A DNA stretch of 64,000 nucleotides, taken from Cymodocea nodosa (taxonomy: Eukaryota; Streptophyta; Magnoliopsida; Alismatales; Cymodoceaceae). The notes under the pieces were generated by a model. The model was not told the origin of the DNA and made no database searches. It was given only the letters and a program-made list of their open reading frames with translations. The position numbers and the translations under genes are program-made. Positions 1 to 12,041 of the stretch are shown here, one piece after another. Position 1 is the first letter of the stretch; each line of letters opens with the position of its first letter. The DNA lies in NCBI GenBank assembly GCA_036874045.1, contig CM072339.1, positions 13,523,501 to 13,587,500 on the forward strand, written 5' to 3'.

Positions 1-817
1 AAATTTGATGGAAATAAGAGATCTGTTTGAGTTTCAAGGCCTCATTAAATTCTTGCCAGTAGAAACGAAATGGAAGCAATACACAAAGCTTATTGCAACT
101 TTTTATAGCAATCTGGTCAAGAATGGAAATTTTCTGAAAACTCAAATAAATGAACAGGAGTTTATGTTGTCTCCTAAGTTAATTTTTGAAGTTTTAGGAT
201 TAAAGAATGAAGGTGTTGTTACCAACAGATTTGACATAATAAGACAACTAGAATGAAACATTCAGTCTTTATCAAAAATTCTAGATGTATATTCTGAAAT
301 GAGATTAATGGAAAATCTGAATGTAGAGGCAAGGTTTATTGCAAATATATTGCATGCAAATTTATTTCAAAGAGTTGGACACAATTTGGAAGTCAGCAGA
401 AGCTGTTTATATGCAACTTATGACTTGCTGAATAGAATTCAAATAAATTGGTTTGATGTTTTTATGTCTCAACTACAGCATATGAGTTCAAAGTTATTTT
501 ATGGTGATGCTGTATGTAGAATCCTTGCAAGCTATTTGACTTTATCCGACTGGCCCTCTAAAACTAAAGGCTTGAGAACATTTAGTGTCAAAGATTTGCA
601 AAAATTCTAGTCCATGCATAAACCTCAAAGACAACAACAACAACAACCTGATACAGACCATATACAACAACAACAACAAAGTTATTCAGTTCAAGCAGAA
701 CAGGAAACCTAGTTACCTCCTGACTTAGGTGCAGTGCTTAACAACATCAGAAATGATATTAGGCATCTAGGAGATAAAATATGTAATGCTATAAGTGATA
801 TACTTAGGAAGGGTTGA
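1..817 (+). mobile_element. Sirevirus family A, env-position coding region (3' part), copy A1
   Basis: Relic of the third coding region of a Ty1/copia Sirevirus-like element that runs off the left edge. The reading (for example FLPVETKWKQY, then SKLFYGDAVCRILAS) matches the better preserved copy at 17024-18493 on the other strand. It resembles the plant-specific 'putative plant transposon protein' domain (Pfam Transposase_32, recalled, not searched). A glutamine-rich stretch encoded by CAA runs (about 635-685) lies near the end. It is followed directly by polypurine tracts and the 3' LTR, so its place is between pol and LTR. The copy is broken in a few places. No signal peptide or membrane helix is visible, so 'env-like' refers to position only. 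Confidence 0.75.
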
Positions 818-1318
818 TAACTGTTTTTGTTTGTATCTGAATACAAAATGTAATGTTTGTATTACTTGTTTGATTGATTGAACAATACATTTCTCTGTAA
901 ATGTGTTCAATTATTATTCTTGTTTATAGAAAGAGTTGTTGTAATTATATCTCTTATATATATATATATTCTCTGTAATTATCTTTTTGATTAATGACAA
1001 AAAGGGGGAGAAATATTATAAAAAGATGATTATGATCTTAATTGCATATATATATTATAAAAGGAGATGCTATTTAAATGGTTATTGTAATCTGACAGAT
1101 GATAATTAGAAAACTGATACTTATATAATTATTGACATCTAAGAGTTTTAGTTTTGAGAGGTAAAATTTACACAAACAATAGAAATAAGCTTAAGTGAAC
1201 TTAAGTCAACAAACAAGTTTGTTGAATTAAAAGTTAACCCAATGAAGGTGCTTTGTTGAGTTAAACATATTTTATAATTGATTTAATATGGTTTTGTCAT
1301 CATCAAAAAAGGGGAGAT
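818..1318 (+). other. 3' noncoding stretch of copy A1 with two polypurine tracts
   Basis: AT-rich leader to the LTR. It holds two purine tracts, GACAAAAAGGGGGAG near 996-1010 and CATCAAAAAAGGGGAGA ending just before the LTR at 1318, plus a short TA run near 955-970. Several polypurine tracts before the 3' LTR are a known Sirevirus hallmark. The tract next to the LTR is the likely plus-strand primer. Confidence 0.75.
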
Positions 1319-3072
1319 TGTTGAGTATTTTTGTTTTGATGATGTGTGCTGAATGAAAATAATCATATTTGCTCAATTACTATTACTTGTGAAAAGAAAT
1401 TAAAATCATCAATTAATACAGAAAAAGCTTACTGATATAAATACTTGTCTGTATTGGATCTGAAGTTAATAACTAGTCGTTTCGTTGCATTAATTTCTCA
1501 TTTAGCTAAACGTTAAGTTAACATGTGTTTTTATTGAAAAGCATGATATGTTTTAATGTTATATTTTCTGTATCATGAACAGTGCACGTTTAGACAACTT
1601 GTTAAGTTAGAGTTTTGTTTGTATAGAGGTCACGTGAGAACTCGTTAAGTTAGAGGCTTAAAGGTTAAAATAGGTCACGTGATAACTCATTAAGTTAGTG
1701 AGTAAAAGAAGAGACGAACTCGTTAAGTTAGTGTTATACACGTGGTGAAATTATAAGTTACGAATGTTGTATTGTATCACGTGAGGTGCACATGTTTAAC
1801 TCGTTAAGTTAACATAAGTAAACGCATTGAGTTGCTATATTGAACACTAAGGCAACACGTTAAGTTAGCGTTATAAACTTAAGTTGTTATTTTTGCACAT
1901 GGTAAAATTCTTATTATAAAAACATTTGTTTATTACTGAATCGGTGAGTTAAAGTTTTTTCGGAGACTTATATTCGTAACTATCCGAAAGGTAACTTAAG
2001 TCATGTTTCAGGTCTTGACACGTGTCTCACTAGTTTTATAATATAAAGAGTTTTTCGGTGACTTACATTCATAACTATCCGAAACTTAAACTATTTTCAA
2101 TGAGTTATCATTTAACCTTCCGAAAGAAAGGTTAGGCTGGTTCGTTGAGTTAGCATAACACCACAGACTTAGTTTGTTGAGTTAACTACAGTACTTGTCA
2201 CGTGAAATGGCACATGGTGAACTCGTTAAGTTAGAAATGTTAAGTTATATATATATATACTTTTGTTACTCGTTTAGTTAACATTAAAGTAACGACTTCT
2301 TATTACACTGATGAAAAATTTTTGGACGAGAAAGTTTATTTTGCAGGAAATTTTTTAGAGATTCAGGACTGATGATTAAAGAAAATTCGAAATATAAACG
2401 TGGGTTAGAACGTGTGTGTTTCGATGAAGGAAAAAGAAAAGACGTGGAGAAGTGGAAAACTGGTAGTGGTTAAACATGAAGGATATACATGAAATGAAGA
2501 TACAGTATAAAAGGCATAGAATTCTCGTTGATCAATTTACCCTTACACACAAAACGAAAAATCTTTTCAAGGATCAAACCATCCCTGCACACCAAAAGAA
2601 AAATCTTTTTCAGGAATCAAAAACACCTCTTCGGGAAAAATCTCTCAAGTGGAAGAAAGTTCAGTGAAGCATAAAAAGGTAAGATTTTCATCACTGAAGA
2701 TTTGAAGTATCAAAAGAAAGCAAATTCGGTGAAACATGAAAAGACAAGATATTCGTCACTGAAGAATTGCTGAAGAAGAAAAAGAAGAAGAAGAAAGATC
2801 TCAAATAGGGAGAAAAGTTTTAAATTCCGCAAATTAGTTTTCTCGGTTTGTAGTTATGAAATTATTTAGATGATACATGGTATCGAAATATAATTGCATC
2901 TATAATTTCTGAGGAGAATTGAATTGTATATTGTAATTGAAACCTTGAATAAAAATGATTTTATGAAAACAATGTATCGACTTGTTTTCGAGTTTTAAAG
3001 TTTCAATTATATTTTAGAAAATATTAAAAATACACAATTCACCCCCCTCTTATGTAGTCATACGATCCTACA
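1319..3072 (+). repeat. Sirevirus family A 3' LTR (copy A1)
   Basis: Begins TGTTGAGTATTTTTGTTTTG directly after the polypurine tract and ends ...CGATCCTACA, so the TG...CA ends are kept. About 1.75 kb. Four other family A LTRs occur in the window (10601, 14814, 25402, 33354). It contains six CACGTG palindromes (1631, 1676, 1739, 1778, 2019, 2199) and many copies of CGTTAAGTTA or ACTATCCGAAA. A GAA-rich stretch lies near 2766-2795 and a CACCCCCCTCT block near the 3' end. No 5' partner is in the window. Confidence 0.9.
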
Positions 3073-5460
3073 CTCCTTTTAAAGGGGTGGATAATTTGCA
3101 AGCTCATCCTTAAGTTTTTTAGGTTTTTTTAGCTCCATAAGAATTTGCAAAGACAATCCTAAAAGGAAATTTTATTTCCTACAAAAATAACAACTCAAAA
3201 CTACAACGAAGATTAGAAATAACAAGATAATAATATTTAGCATGTTACCATTTTGTCACCAACAAATGTTCACAAATAAAGGTTTAATTTATGTATTTCA
3301 TAACTTTTAAATTTAAATTTCATGCATGTCCTTAAAAATATGATTGACATGTAAAATCACTTAAGAATTTATATAATTCAACATTTTAATCCTAAAATGC
3401 ATGAATAATGTTAATTAAATATGCACAAATTGACCACTTACAGCCAATTTTTAGCATACTGTTGAGTTCAACAACATACCATTTTATGAAGTATAGTGAT
3501 CTGCTGAAGTCTCAAAGTAGTGACACACCTTTTAGATCATTCACAAGCCAAGATGAGTAACCAAAATGCCAATTGTGCTGCCAAACCTACCATTTATTGT
3601 ATACAGGTGTTATAGGTCTTTAGTGAACGGAAGTCGAGCTCAAATGGATGAAACATTGTTTATTCTTGAGACAATAAAAAATGAATAAATGGCATACCAA
3701 TGGTATCATTGGTATATTCTTTCTTGTATCGGTATGTCATTTTTCAAACTTCTACATAGATCCACTCTATATTTCATGTATCCCCCTTAAAAGAATATCA
3801 TGGCCCCCTTGCCTCCACAAAGCATGCTAGACCTGTCGTAGGTGATATGCAACCAGTTGCACGAACCAGCTTATTAATTACCAGCCAAGAGGATGGTCAA
3901 TTGGAATGGCCACGTAGTTACATAGCTGCCCATCCAATGGTAGCACGAGTGTCCCGGGGAGGCCACATGGGAGGATTACCAAGATTTCATCATGAAATTT
4001 CCTACTTTCCAGCTTGAGGACAAGCCTTCTTCCATGGCGGGTAGAATTGTTAAGGGCAGAATGGTAGGACCTAGTGAAACGGCGATAGAGAAATATGCAC
4101 ACGTGTTCCTGCGTGTGAGGATTCTAAGGAATAACACCTACTATTTACATTTATTTGATGTCCAAGTCTTTATTGTCTCCTATTTAAGTTTGGGTCATCT
4201 TGCGTTCCATGTCATCTTAATTTCAGGCATCAATCACTTGGCCTCAGTCAGTGTTCATCATGAACCATCAAAAGTAAGTTCGTATTTAAGTTTGGGAACT
4301 TGGTTCTGATCATCAGCGAAGAATAGGTGCTCATTTGAATCCTATGATTCCGAATATATTAATATATGTCCCTTATCTTCTCCTTGTTCCTAAATCTTTT
4401 GCCTCACTTCAATCCCACGGTGCCAATGCGTACTCGAAGGCAAACAGTTCGACGACAAGTTGTCTAACAATTGGATCAACGTGGGAAGGGAAAGAAAGAG
4501 AAAAGAAAGTTGAGGAAGGGCAGCTGAAAAACAATGATAGTGGAGCTAGTGTGGTAGGCGAGTGGAAAGAAGTAATTGAGTAAAGAGAGAGAGAGAAAAG
4601 TAGTTGAAGAAAATGAGAATTGTAGGATCATAAATCTACGGTTGACACCATAAAAGATAAAACTGATAGATCTTCCATCCATTTAGTAAAAGTTCGCAGG
4701 TTATTCATGAGGAGTATTTATAGCTGGTTTAAACTAGTCATCAACAAAATTAACTACCTAACAGTCTTAAGGTCAAGATTAACAGAAACACCATACAACA
4801 ATTGAAATCTAACAAAATGTTTCAATCTTCAACAAGCGTACTCACGTCTCTCTGCTTGGCGCACTCATTACAATGCTAAAACATACAACTAAAATTAATA
4901 GATAGGATTGACAAGTTAGCCAAACAAAACCAAATTAATTCCTAAACGGAATGAAACATAATTAAAACTTCGGGCATAACCCCAACCTTAACAACATATT
5001 TCTTGCTTAGTTTATATGCTCTCACTTATGCTCTTGCCTCTGCTCTGTTACTAAGCGTGAATTAATCCATCTTCGCCTAATGCCACGATTCAGGATACAT
5101 CACTTAACTTAGGGGAAAATGCACGACCAACTCTCTAATCTCTTCTTCCTTAGATTAGGTTAATCAAATATTCTTATTTCATCTTTTCCCTCTTGAGCAA
5201 GTAATGCCCATGTCTCTCACATCTTAGCTTCACCCGGGTGACTGAACATTACTCCACTCAATTATTTAAAAGCAATAGTCAAGTTTAAATTCTTATGAAC
5301 TTAAAAACCAAAATTATAAAAAAAATAGAACGCAGTCATCTTCTTCCACTGAAAGGATCATGACCTGCCGTGCAGAAAAAATCGCAAGCTCCAGAACAAA
5401 AATGTGAAAACAAATTTTTAGAAAAAAAAAAAAAAAAAAAAACCAAGGAAACGTCTAAAC
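3073..5460. other. Unassigned intergenic DNA downstream of the MA3 gene
   Basis: No gene is supported. Short open frames here (for example 3992-4309 +) have no recognisable motif or coding character. A purine-rich GA block lies near 4590. A stretch of 20 or more A residues starts near 5422, just past the 3' end of the minus-strand MA3 gene. Part of 4600-5300 looks like degraded repeat sequence, but I cannot name a family. Confidence 0.5.
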
Positions 5461-5521
5461 GACTCTTCCTGTCATACATTTGAACTCAGTAAACGTCCTG
5501 GTCGCCGTTCTTCGCACTGGT

Positions 5522-7511
5522 TCATGTCGGAGAAGGAAAGCAATCCTCCAGCCAAGATTCCTCCTTGGCAAGCATTACGTACCGGTCGTACTGGCGACGG
5601 ACGTCCGGTATGTCCAGCATCAAGTCGTCGATGCAGTCGGCCACCCTCTCGAAGCCTTTGGTCATTTGATTTGGCGTGATGAGGCCGATGGTGAAGCACT
5701 CTCCAAGCAGACCCCACAGCCTCTCATTCTTTTTCTCCATGACAGTCACCAAAGTCTTCTTGACGACCTCGTGGTGGAAGAACGGCATCCCCAGCTCCTT
5801 GATGCATCGGCAAGCTTCTACTAAGTCCCCCCCAAATTGGTATTCTTCAAGAAGTCTCGTAATCTTGTTCTTGACGTCCTCAATCTCCCACCCTGGCTTA
5901 TCGCTACCACCTCCACCCCAACACCTCAGAATCCTCTCGCTGGAAAGCGGGGCCCGGAGCAAGGATTGTGCCATTTGAATCGCTCGGTCGCCGGCAGGGC
6001 TGTTGCCATTGGATTGCATCCCGAGTTCGTCTAGGTGGGACGGAGCCATTGCCTCATCCACCACCGCCCTTGCTAGGAACATTGACAAATCCTCAACGAC
6101 GGAAGGATTGTCGAGGGCGGCGTCCTCCGCAGAGTCGATGAGCAAGAAGAAACCGGAAAGAATGTCGTTCGATGAGAAGCACATGGACGGCAGCAACACG
6201 GAAGCCATCTCCTTCTCCCTGTTCTTTCGGCCCATCGCCAGAGTTATCAACCGCTTTACGAAAATGGCATTACACTCGGGAGACGAAGCCGCCTCCGACT
6301 CTAAGCTGTTGATGACCTCGAGAATGTCGCCCGCCAGGAAATATTCCTGGACGATCAGCGTAGCCTTGGGCTTGAAAAGTCTCGCAGCATCGTCATCATG
6401 GGGATGGCTCTGAGGTTGGGTGGAAATAGACTTGAGGGAGGATGAGCACAGCCATCCTTCGGACGACGCATCGGAGATCAAAGACTGCAGTAGCTGCTTG
6501 GCGCGGGGTATGTCCAGGGACAGATCATCGATTACGTCGATGAGTCGAGCGAAGCCCTTGGTCATTTGGCTCTGGTTGATGCTCCCCTCCTCTGCTGCTT
6601 CCTTGAGCAGGTCAAGGAGGAGTCCCTTTGCGGAGCTTCGTTCCATGGCCATCACCAGGGCCTGCTTGACGATTTCGTGGTGGAAGAAGGGAAGCTTCAA
6701 GTCCTTGATGCATCTACAGGCCTCTGCAGTGTCAGCGCTTACTACGTACTCCGTCAACAAATCCTTTATCCTAGTCTTTACGTCTTCTACTCTGACACTC
6801 TTGCTCCCTCCCCATCGATGCAGTACGTTCTCCGCGTGCAGAGGAGCCGACAGGTACGCCTTGTTTGCTTTCTTCACGACGTCCACTCCCTTCGAATTTA
6901 CCGGCAGAGCAGCCATTTGCCTCATCAAGAAAGCGGGAGGGAGGATGTCGTCCACCACTGCTCGAGCCGTGAAAAGAGCAAGCACGTCCACGGCATAAGG
7001 AATGTCCACACACAAGTCGTCACAAGAAATTACCAGTTCGCTAAATCCTTTGTAAACTTGGGCTGGTTCGATGACTTGGGCGTACAGCGTGGACAATAAC
7101 GCTGCAGCCATCTCTTTCTCCTTGTCATGCCTATCCATCGCAGTCGAGATGAGCTTCTTCACAAAATAGTAGTGGTAGCATGGCCATCCCAGATCTTTCA
7201 GTTCGTTCGCGGTCGATACCGCGTCGTCCGTTGCAAAATGCTCTTCTATTATCATCACAGCCTTCTTTTTGAACTCGTCCAATCCGTCGCGCACACGGCA
7301 TTCTAAATCATCCTTTTCCTGCACGCTTGACCCTCCTTGTTACTTATGACACAAAATCCGACCTATATAGTTAGAGTATAAAGAAATCATCGACTACCTC
7401 AATCTTGCTTCCGTTGTTTGAATCGTTGGAATTTGTGTCACGGTAATCATCACTGCCGCCGTGCGAATCATCCTCGTGTGGGCCTGAACCTCCTGCCCAG
7501 TTTGTCACCAT
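5522..7511 (-). CDS. MRF-like: MA3-domain translation regulatory factor (PDCD4-like, four MA3 repeats)
   Basis: Predicted protein of about 636 residues from two exons: 7511-7398 (ATG at 7511) and 7318-5522. The 79-bp intron (7397-7319) has GT...GCAG ends, a CTAAC branch-like site and phase 0. An in-frame stop lies 15 bases before the ATG, and A at -3 with G at +4 gives a good start context. Four MA3 domains lie at about 54-166, 216-330, 353-464 and 517-630. Repeated signatures include AMDRHDKEKEMA, EACRCIKDL, FFHHE, MTKGF and ARAVVDD. In this family (animal PDCD4, plant MRF/ECIP1) MA3 domains bind eIF4A and tune translation, in plants linked to TOR and energy status. Known MRFs are about 700 residues with the same four domains. 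The acidic, Ser/Asn-rich N-terminus fits. The gene is strikingly GC-rich for this region. The intron is my prediction. Confidence 0.88.
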
Positions 7512-9628
7512 CCTTTCGATTAATCAGAAATGCATCAACTCGAGCAAATTATCATGCATGAATTCCAGTCGGCTAAGCGTGGGCGCATAAGTAATTTTAC
7601 GGATAAGAAGCTCAGACACCACAGACGAAAGCTGAAGAAGGCACACGACACGCGTTCTGCTATATGTGCCGTAGTTATGCTTTCTACGAAGAGGCGGGCA
7701 GTGGTGTCTTACCATGTTCTCGTAGTATCTTAGGCATGGATTCACATTTGCCGCTATCTTCTTCCGTGGATCTGTTAGCCGAAAAGGGAACCGAATTTGG
7801 ATCCATAATTAATATCTACAGAGATCTAAATGTTTCCTTGCGCCGCTCCTGCATCCAAAACAAACAAATAAATATAGGAGATCTTCTTGTCGATCCTTTA
7901 CAAACCTCATGTGAACAATACCCATTGATCCAAATAATGGCATTGAATCTTTGTTTGGTACGTTTTCTTTCAAAATTTCGCACATTTTTAAACTAATTTA
8001 AATGGATGCACACGGTTTACGGAATACTAGATTTCTTGTTTCATAATTTTCAATGTGGCATGAAAACTGAACCAAAACAAAATGAGAATGAAATCAACTG
8101 AGAATCAGGAATCGTTTTCAGAAACCAATCATAGTCAAAACTAATAGAAATGTGTGCGTACCTTCTCTCCTTCACTGATGGCCGAAGTTCCAAATTCGCA
8201 ATAGTTTTGTGGTAGATTTGATCTAAAGGTTTATTATAAAACCTTTAGATCAAATTCCATCACGCTTTTCTTCCGGCCACTAGTGCTGTTGAAGGTTGGA
8301 GATTGGAAAGAAGATACAGTGGGTATTTGTTTGTGTTCTCTCGTCTTCCTCCATTGTAAGTGAAAGGCTCAGAGAAAAACCAGGAAGGCGTTTTCGTGGC
8401 ATCCCTTGAAAATATCCGTTATTTGTGTAATAAAAAAATTAAAAAAAACCTTCGATCTGTTTTATTTCCTAAAAGGAGACAGAACGAACGCTTTTCAGAG
8501 ACATATGCTTAATTAAACAAAGAGATAAGGACTATCTATTTCGTAGAGAAAGAAAAAATGATTCATTCTCCTATAACATAAGGTCCATTTACCATTCTTT
8601 ATTGATGGGTTCAAGTTGATCGAGATACGTTGAAGGACTTGGCACTGCATATAGATGCTAGTCTTTCTAATACTGATTTAAACTTTGAAGAAGGAGATGT
8701 ATGGTACAGATTACGCACATCTTCCTTCTAAATATCTTTGTCTTTGTCCATTCTTGAAAAACGTAGACTAGTGAAGCACAAATTAGATTTTATGTGAACT
8801 TATTTCAATAAAACTACGAGTGTTCAGCAAAGAATGAGAGTAGAAAGGTCCGTTCATGGAAGGAGGAGTGGCATAAAAATCGTGTAGACGGAAAGGGTTT
8901 GTAATTATAAAGTTTCAATACCTAACTCCAAAAATTATAAAACAGGAAAAACCATGTAGGAAGACGGAAAGGGAGGACCACTACTTTCTTGATTCCGACT
9001 TTGTGGCAGGGCCTAAATTGGCACTCTGTTGATTTTGAAGGGACGGGACAATCGGGTCCATAGTTGCCATATTTGAAGACAATCTTGACCTATTCTTTCG
9101 ATGCAAGATTATATTATCTTTATATTATGTTGAAACAACATTTTGTATTCTCAGACAAGTATCCCAAAAAGATTGGTCGATTTAGAGAGATTTCTTGCCT
9201 AAGATAAACGAAGATTCAAGGAAAGCAAAAGCAATAAATAAAACTCTACACTATGACAAGCACTTTTAAAACACACCAAAGTTACTCATAAACACCTACA
9301 AGTTAAACCAAACTAAAATGCCGGCAAAACTTACTCAAGAAATAAGTGAATGCGAGAACACACACATTTATTCACTCACACAGAAGAATGTACAAACACA
9401 AATGAAAAGCACATTTAATCATTCACAATAAAGTATTCAAAGAGTATTTCAAGCTAAAGACAAATTAAAGTTTAAGGTAAAGCTAGACTAAGCTACTAAA
9501 CTGCTACACTAGACTAACTACAACTAAAATAAGATAACTAAACTAAGTTTAACCTCTCCACGTAGAAGAACAAGTTGGACTACATAAGAATCGATATGTA
9601 ACTTCACCCTCACGTGTCCTTGCAGTAG
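7512..9628. other. Upstream region of the MA3 gene; no other gene supported
   Basis: About 2 kb between the MA3 start codon and the hAT relic. On the minus strand a GAGAAG|GTACGC donor-like site near 8160 could end a 5' UTR exon, but nothing proves it. The plus-strand frame 7664-7996 has no recognisable domain. A perfect hairpin sits at 8216-8255. The rest is AT-rich sequence without assignable motifs. Promoter elements cannot be placed with confidence. Confidence 0.4.
8216..8255. repeat. Perfect 17-bp inverted repeat with 6-bp loop
   Basis: Arms ATTTGATCTAAAGGTTT and AAACCTTTAGATCAAAT flank ATTATA. It lies about 700 bp upstream of the MA3 start codon. It may be a small fold-back element or an excision scar. 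A terminator role makes no sense here. Confidence 0.7.
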
Positions 9629-10430
9629 CTATAGATGTCAATGAGTTGAGTTAGGTTGGCCTGAAAAAATAAAAAGGTCAGACTTAGACGAGCTTGTGGG
9701 CAGCCTATCTATTCATTTAGACATTCAGACCATCTATTTGGATTTTTCGAACGTTGAACATTTAGAAAACGTTTGAAAATAATGTTCTGAACGTTAAAGT
9801 TTTTAAATGACCCCTGAAGTTTTTTTTATTATAATTTTTTAAATAAATATATTAAATTAAATTTAAATATTATTAAAACACAATATTTGAATAAATCAAC
9901 ATAAAAAAATAAATTATTTCATTTATAAATATGTGATACATCTAAAGTTAAAATAAATTATTTTATTTATAAATTAAAATTATATTATACTTGTTATGAC
10001 ATAAATATTACATCAAATATTTTTACATTTAATTTACATAATTATTTTTAAATATTTAAATTTTCAAATTCATTTGTAAAGTCATCTTACTATTGTTGTC
10101 TATAAACATGAGTAAACTCTTAGTCTTTAATACACATTAAAATATCTAAAATTTCATCTTTTAATATTGTTCTTCTATCATTTAATATATTATCACTAAT
10201 ACTAAATATCTATTCACATGCTATAGAAGAAGTTGAAATTATTAGTAAATCTTTAGTCATAAAGATAAATTAGGAAATGTATCTTTTTTTCATTAATTAA
10301 TTACATCAAAATCTAGAAAATGAAGATTTTCTCTTATTAAATAATTATGATTAGTATTATTACAATTAATTAATTCTTATCAAGTAAAATCATTATAATC
10401 ATCAATAAATATACTATAATCATAAACTAA

Positions 10431-10456
10431 TGATGATGATGATGATGATGATGATG
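10431..10456. repeat. (GAT)n microsatellite
   Basis: Nearly nine uninterrupted GAT units inside the hAT relic. No function is inferred. Confidence 0.9.
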
Positions 10457-10600
10457 GTTGTTATGGTAAATAAGATGTAAATTGTATTTGTTGTGTTTCA
10501 TATCTTACAATATATAAACAAATATGTTGTTTAAATTTTCTTCTATATTTTCAATTGTTACATTAAATTCTACATTTAAAAAAATTGTATTACAATTATT

Positions 10601-12041
10601 TGTAGGATTGAAATGCTACACAAGAAGTGGGTGAATTGTGTATTTTAACTATAATCGAAACTTCAAAATTAAAATAAGTCAAGATATTATTTTATTTAAG
10701 GTTTCAATTTCAATATACAATTCAATTCTCCTTAGAAATTATAAATACAATGATATATCTATATAATATTTTATCTAATCAATCTCATAATTACAAGCAA
10801 AGAAAACTAATTTACGGAATTTAAAAATATTTCTCACTGTTTGAGATTTTCCTTTTCTTCTTCTTCTTCTTCTACAAATCTTTAATGAAAAATATTTGAC
10901 ATTCTCTTCTTCATTGAAGTTGCTTCCTTCTAAGAGTTTTTTTTTTCTTGAGAAGTGTTGATCCCTAAAATTATATTTCTTTAAGTGTGTAGGGATACTT
11001 TGAACAATGAGAATTCTATGTCTTTTATAGTCGATTTTCATTCCATGCATATCATCCATGTTCATCCATGATTAGTCTCCACTCTTCACGTCTTCTATTT
11101 TACTTTCAAATTCAAATTTTGAAATACACATGTTCTGGTCCATATTTTTTTCTCGAATTTTCTTGAATCATCAATCTTGGATCCTTTGAAAAATTTCTTG
11201 TAAAATAACTTTCTTGTCTAAAATTTTTCATCAAATGTAATAACAAAACGTTGTATTAATATTAACTAAACACGTAAAACAAATAAACTTATAACTCAAT
11301 GCGTCTAACTCAACGAGTTCAGCATGTGTCATATATGTGACATACTTCAATGTATAAAATGATAACTCAATGAACTAACTCTATTGTGTTACAGATAACT
11401 CAATGAACTAATATAAATAAATGTTAAACAATAATGTATTTATCATGTGCAATAATAATAACTTTATAAGTTTATAATGCTAACCTAACACATTACCTTA
11501 GTATTCAATATAGCAACTCAATGTGTGCAGTTATGTTAACTTAACAAGTTAAACATGTGCAACTCATGTAATACAGTATAATATTCATAAACTTTAAATT
11601 CAACACGTGTATAATATTAACTTAACGAGTTTGTTCATGAAACTTAATGTTTTATTTACTAACTCAACGAGTTCTCACATGACCTATTTTAACCTTTAAG
11701 CCTATAACACAAGTTCTCATGTGACCTTTTTACAAAAAGAATGCTAACTCAACAAGTTGTCTTAATGTGTACTATATATGATACAAATTTGTAACATTAA
11801 AACATATCATACTTTACAATAAAAACACAAGTTAACTTAACATATAGTTAAATGAAAAGTTAGTATAACTTAATGACTAGTTACTTAACTTAAAATAATT
11901 CCAGATTCATTACAGATAAGTATATAACATTAAACTTTTCTGTATTAATCAATGCTCTTAATTTACTTTCACAAACAATATTAATTGATTAAATATGATT
12001 ACTTATGTTTTGCATACATCATCAAAACATAATACTCAACA
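10601..12041 (-). repeat. Solo LTR of Sirevirus family A with TTATT target duplication
   Basis: In plus-strand view it runs from TGTAGGATTG to AATACTCAACA, the inverted ends of family A. The flanks 10596-10600 and 12042-12046 are both TTATT, a perfect 5-bp duplication. No internal element sequence follows, so it is a solo LTR left by LTR-LTR recombination. It is visibly more diverged and about 300 bp shorter than the other family A LTRs, so it is the oldest family A copy here. Confidence 0.9.

Noticed and set aside
3992-4309. A 105-codon plus-strand frame
   Set aside because: No motif, no homology I recognise, and it overlaps another spurious frame.
6003-7099. Plus-strand open frames (up to 192 codons) opposite the MA3 gene
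   Set aside because: They lie antisense to a well-supported GC-rich gene, have no recognisable domain, and arise because GC-rich codons leave the opposite strand open.
5522-7324. MA3 gene as a single exon starting at 7324
   Set aside because: The codon there is GTG and sits at a splice acceptor; an ATG exon upstream joins in phase with a good intron.
7664-7996. A 110-codon plus-strand frame upstream of the MA3 gene
   Set aside because: No domain or coding bias; the stretch fits the 5' region of the minus-strand gene better.
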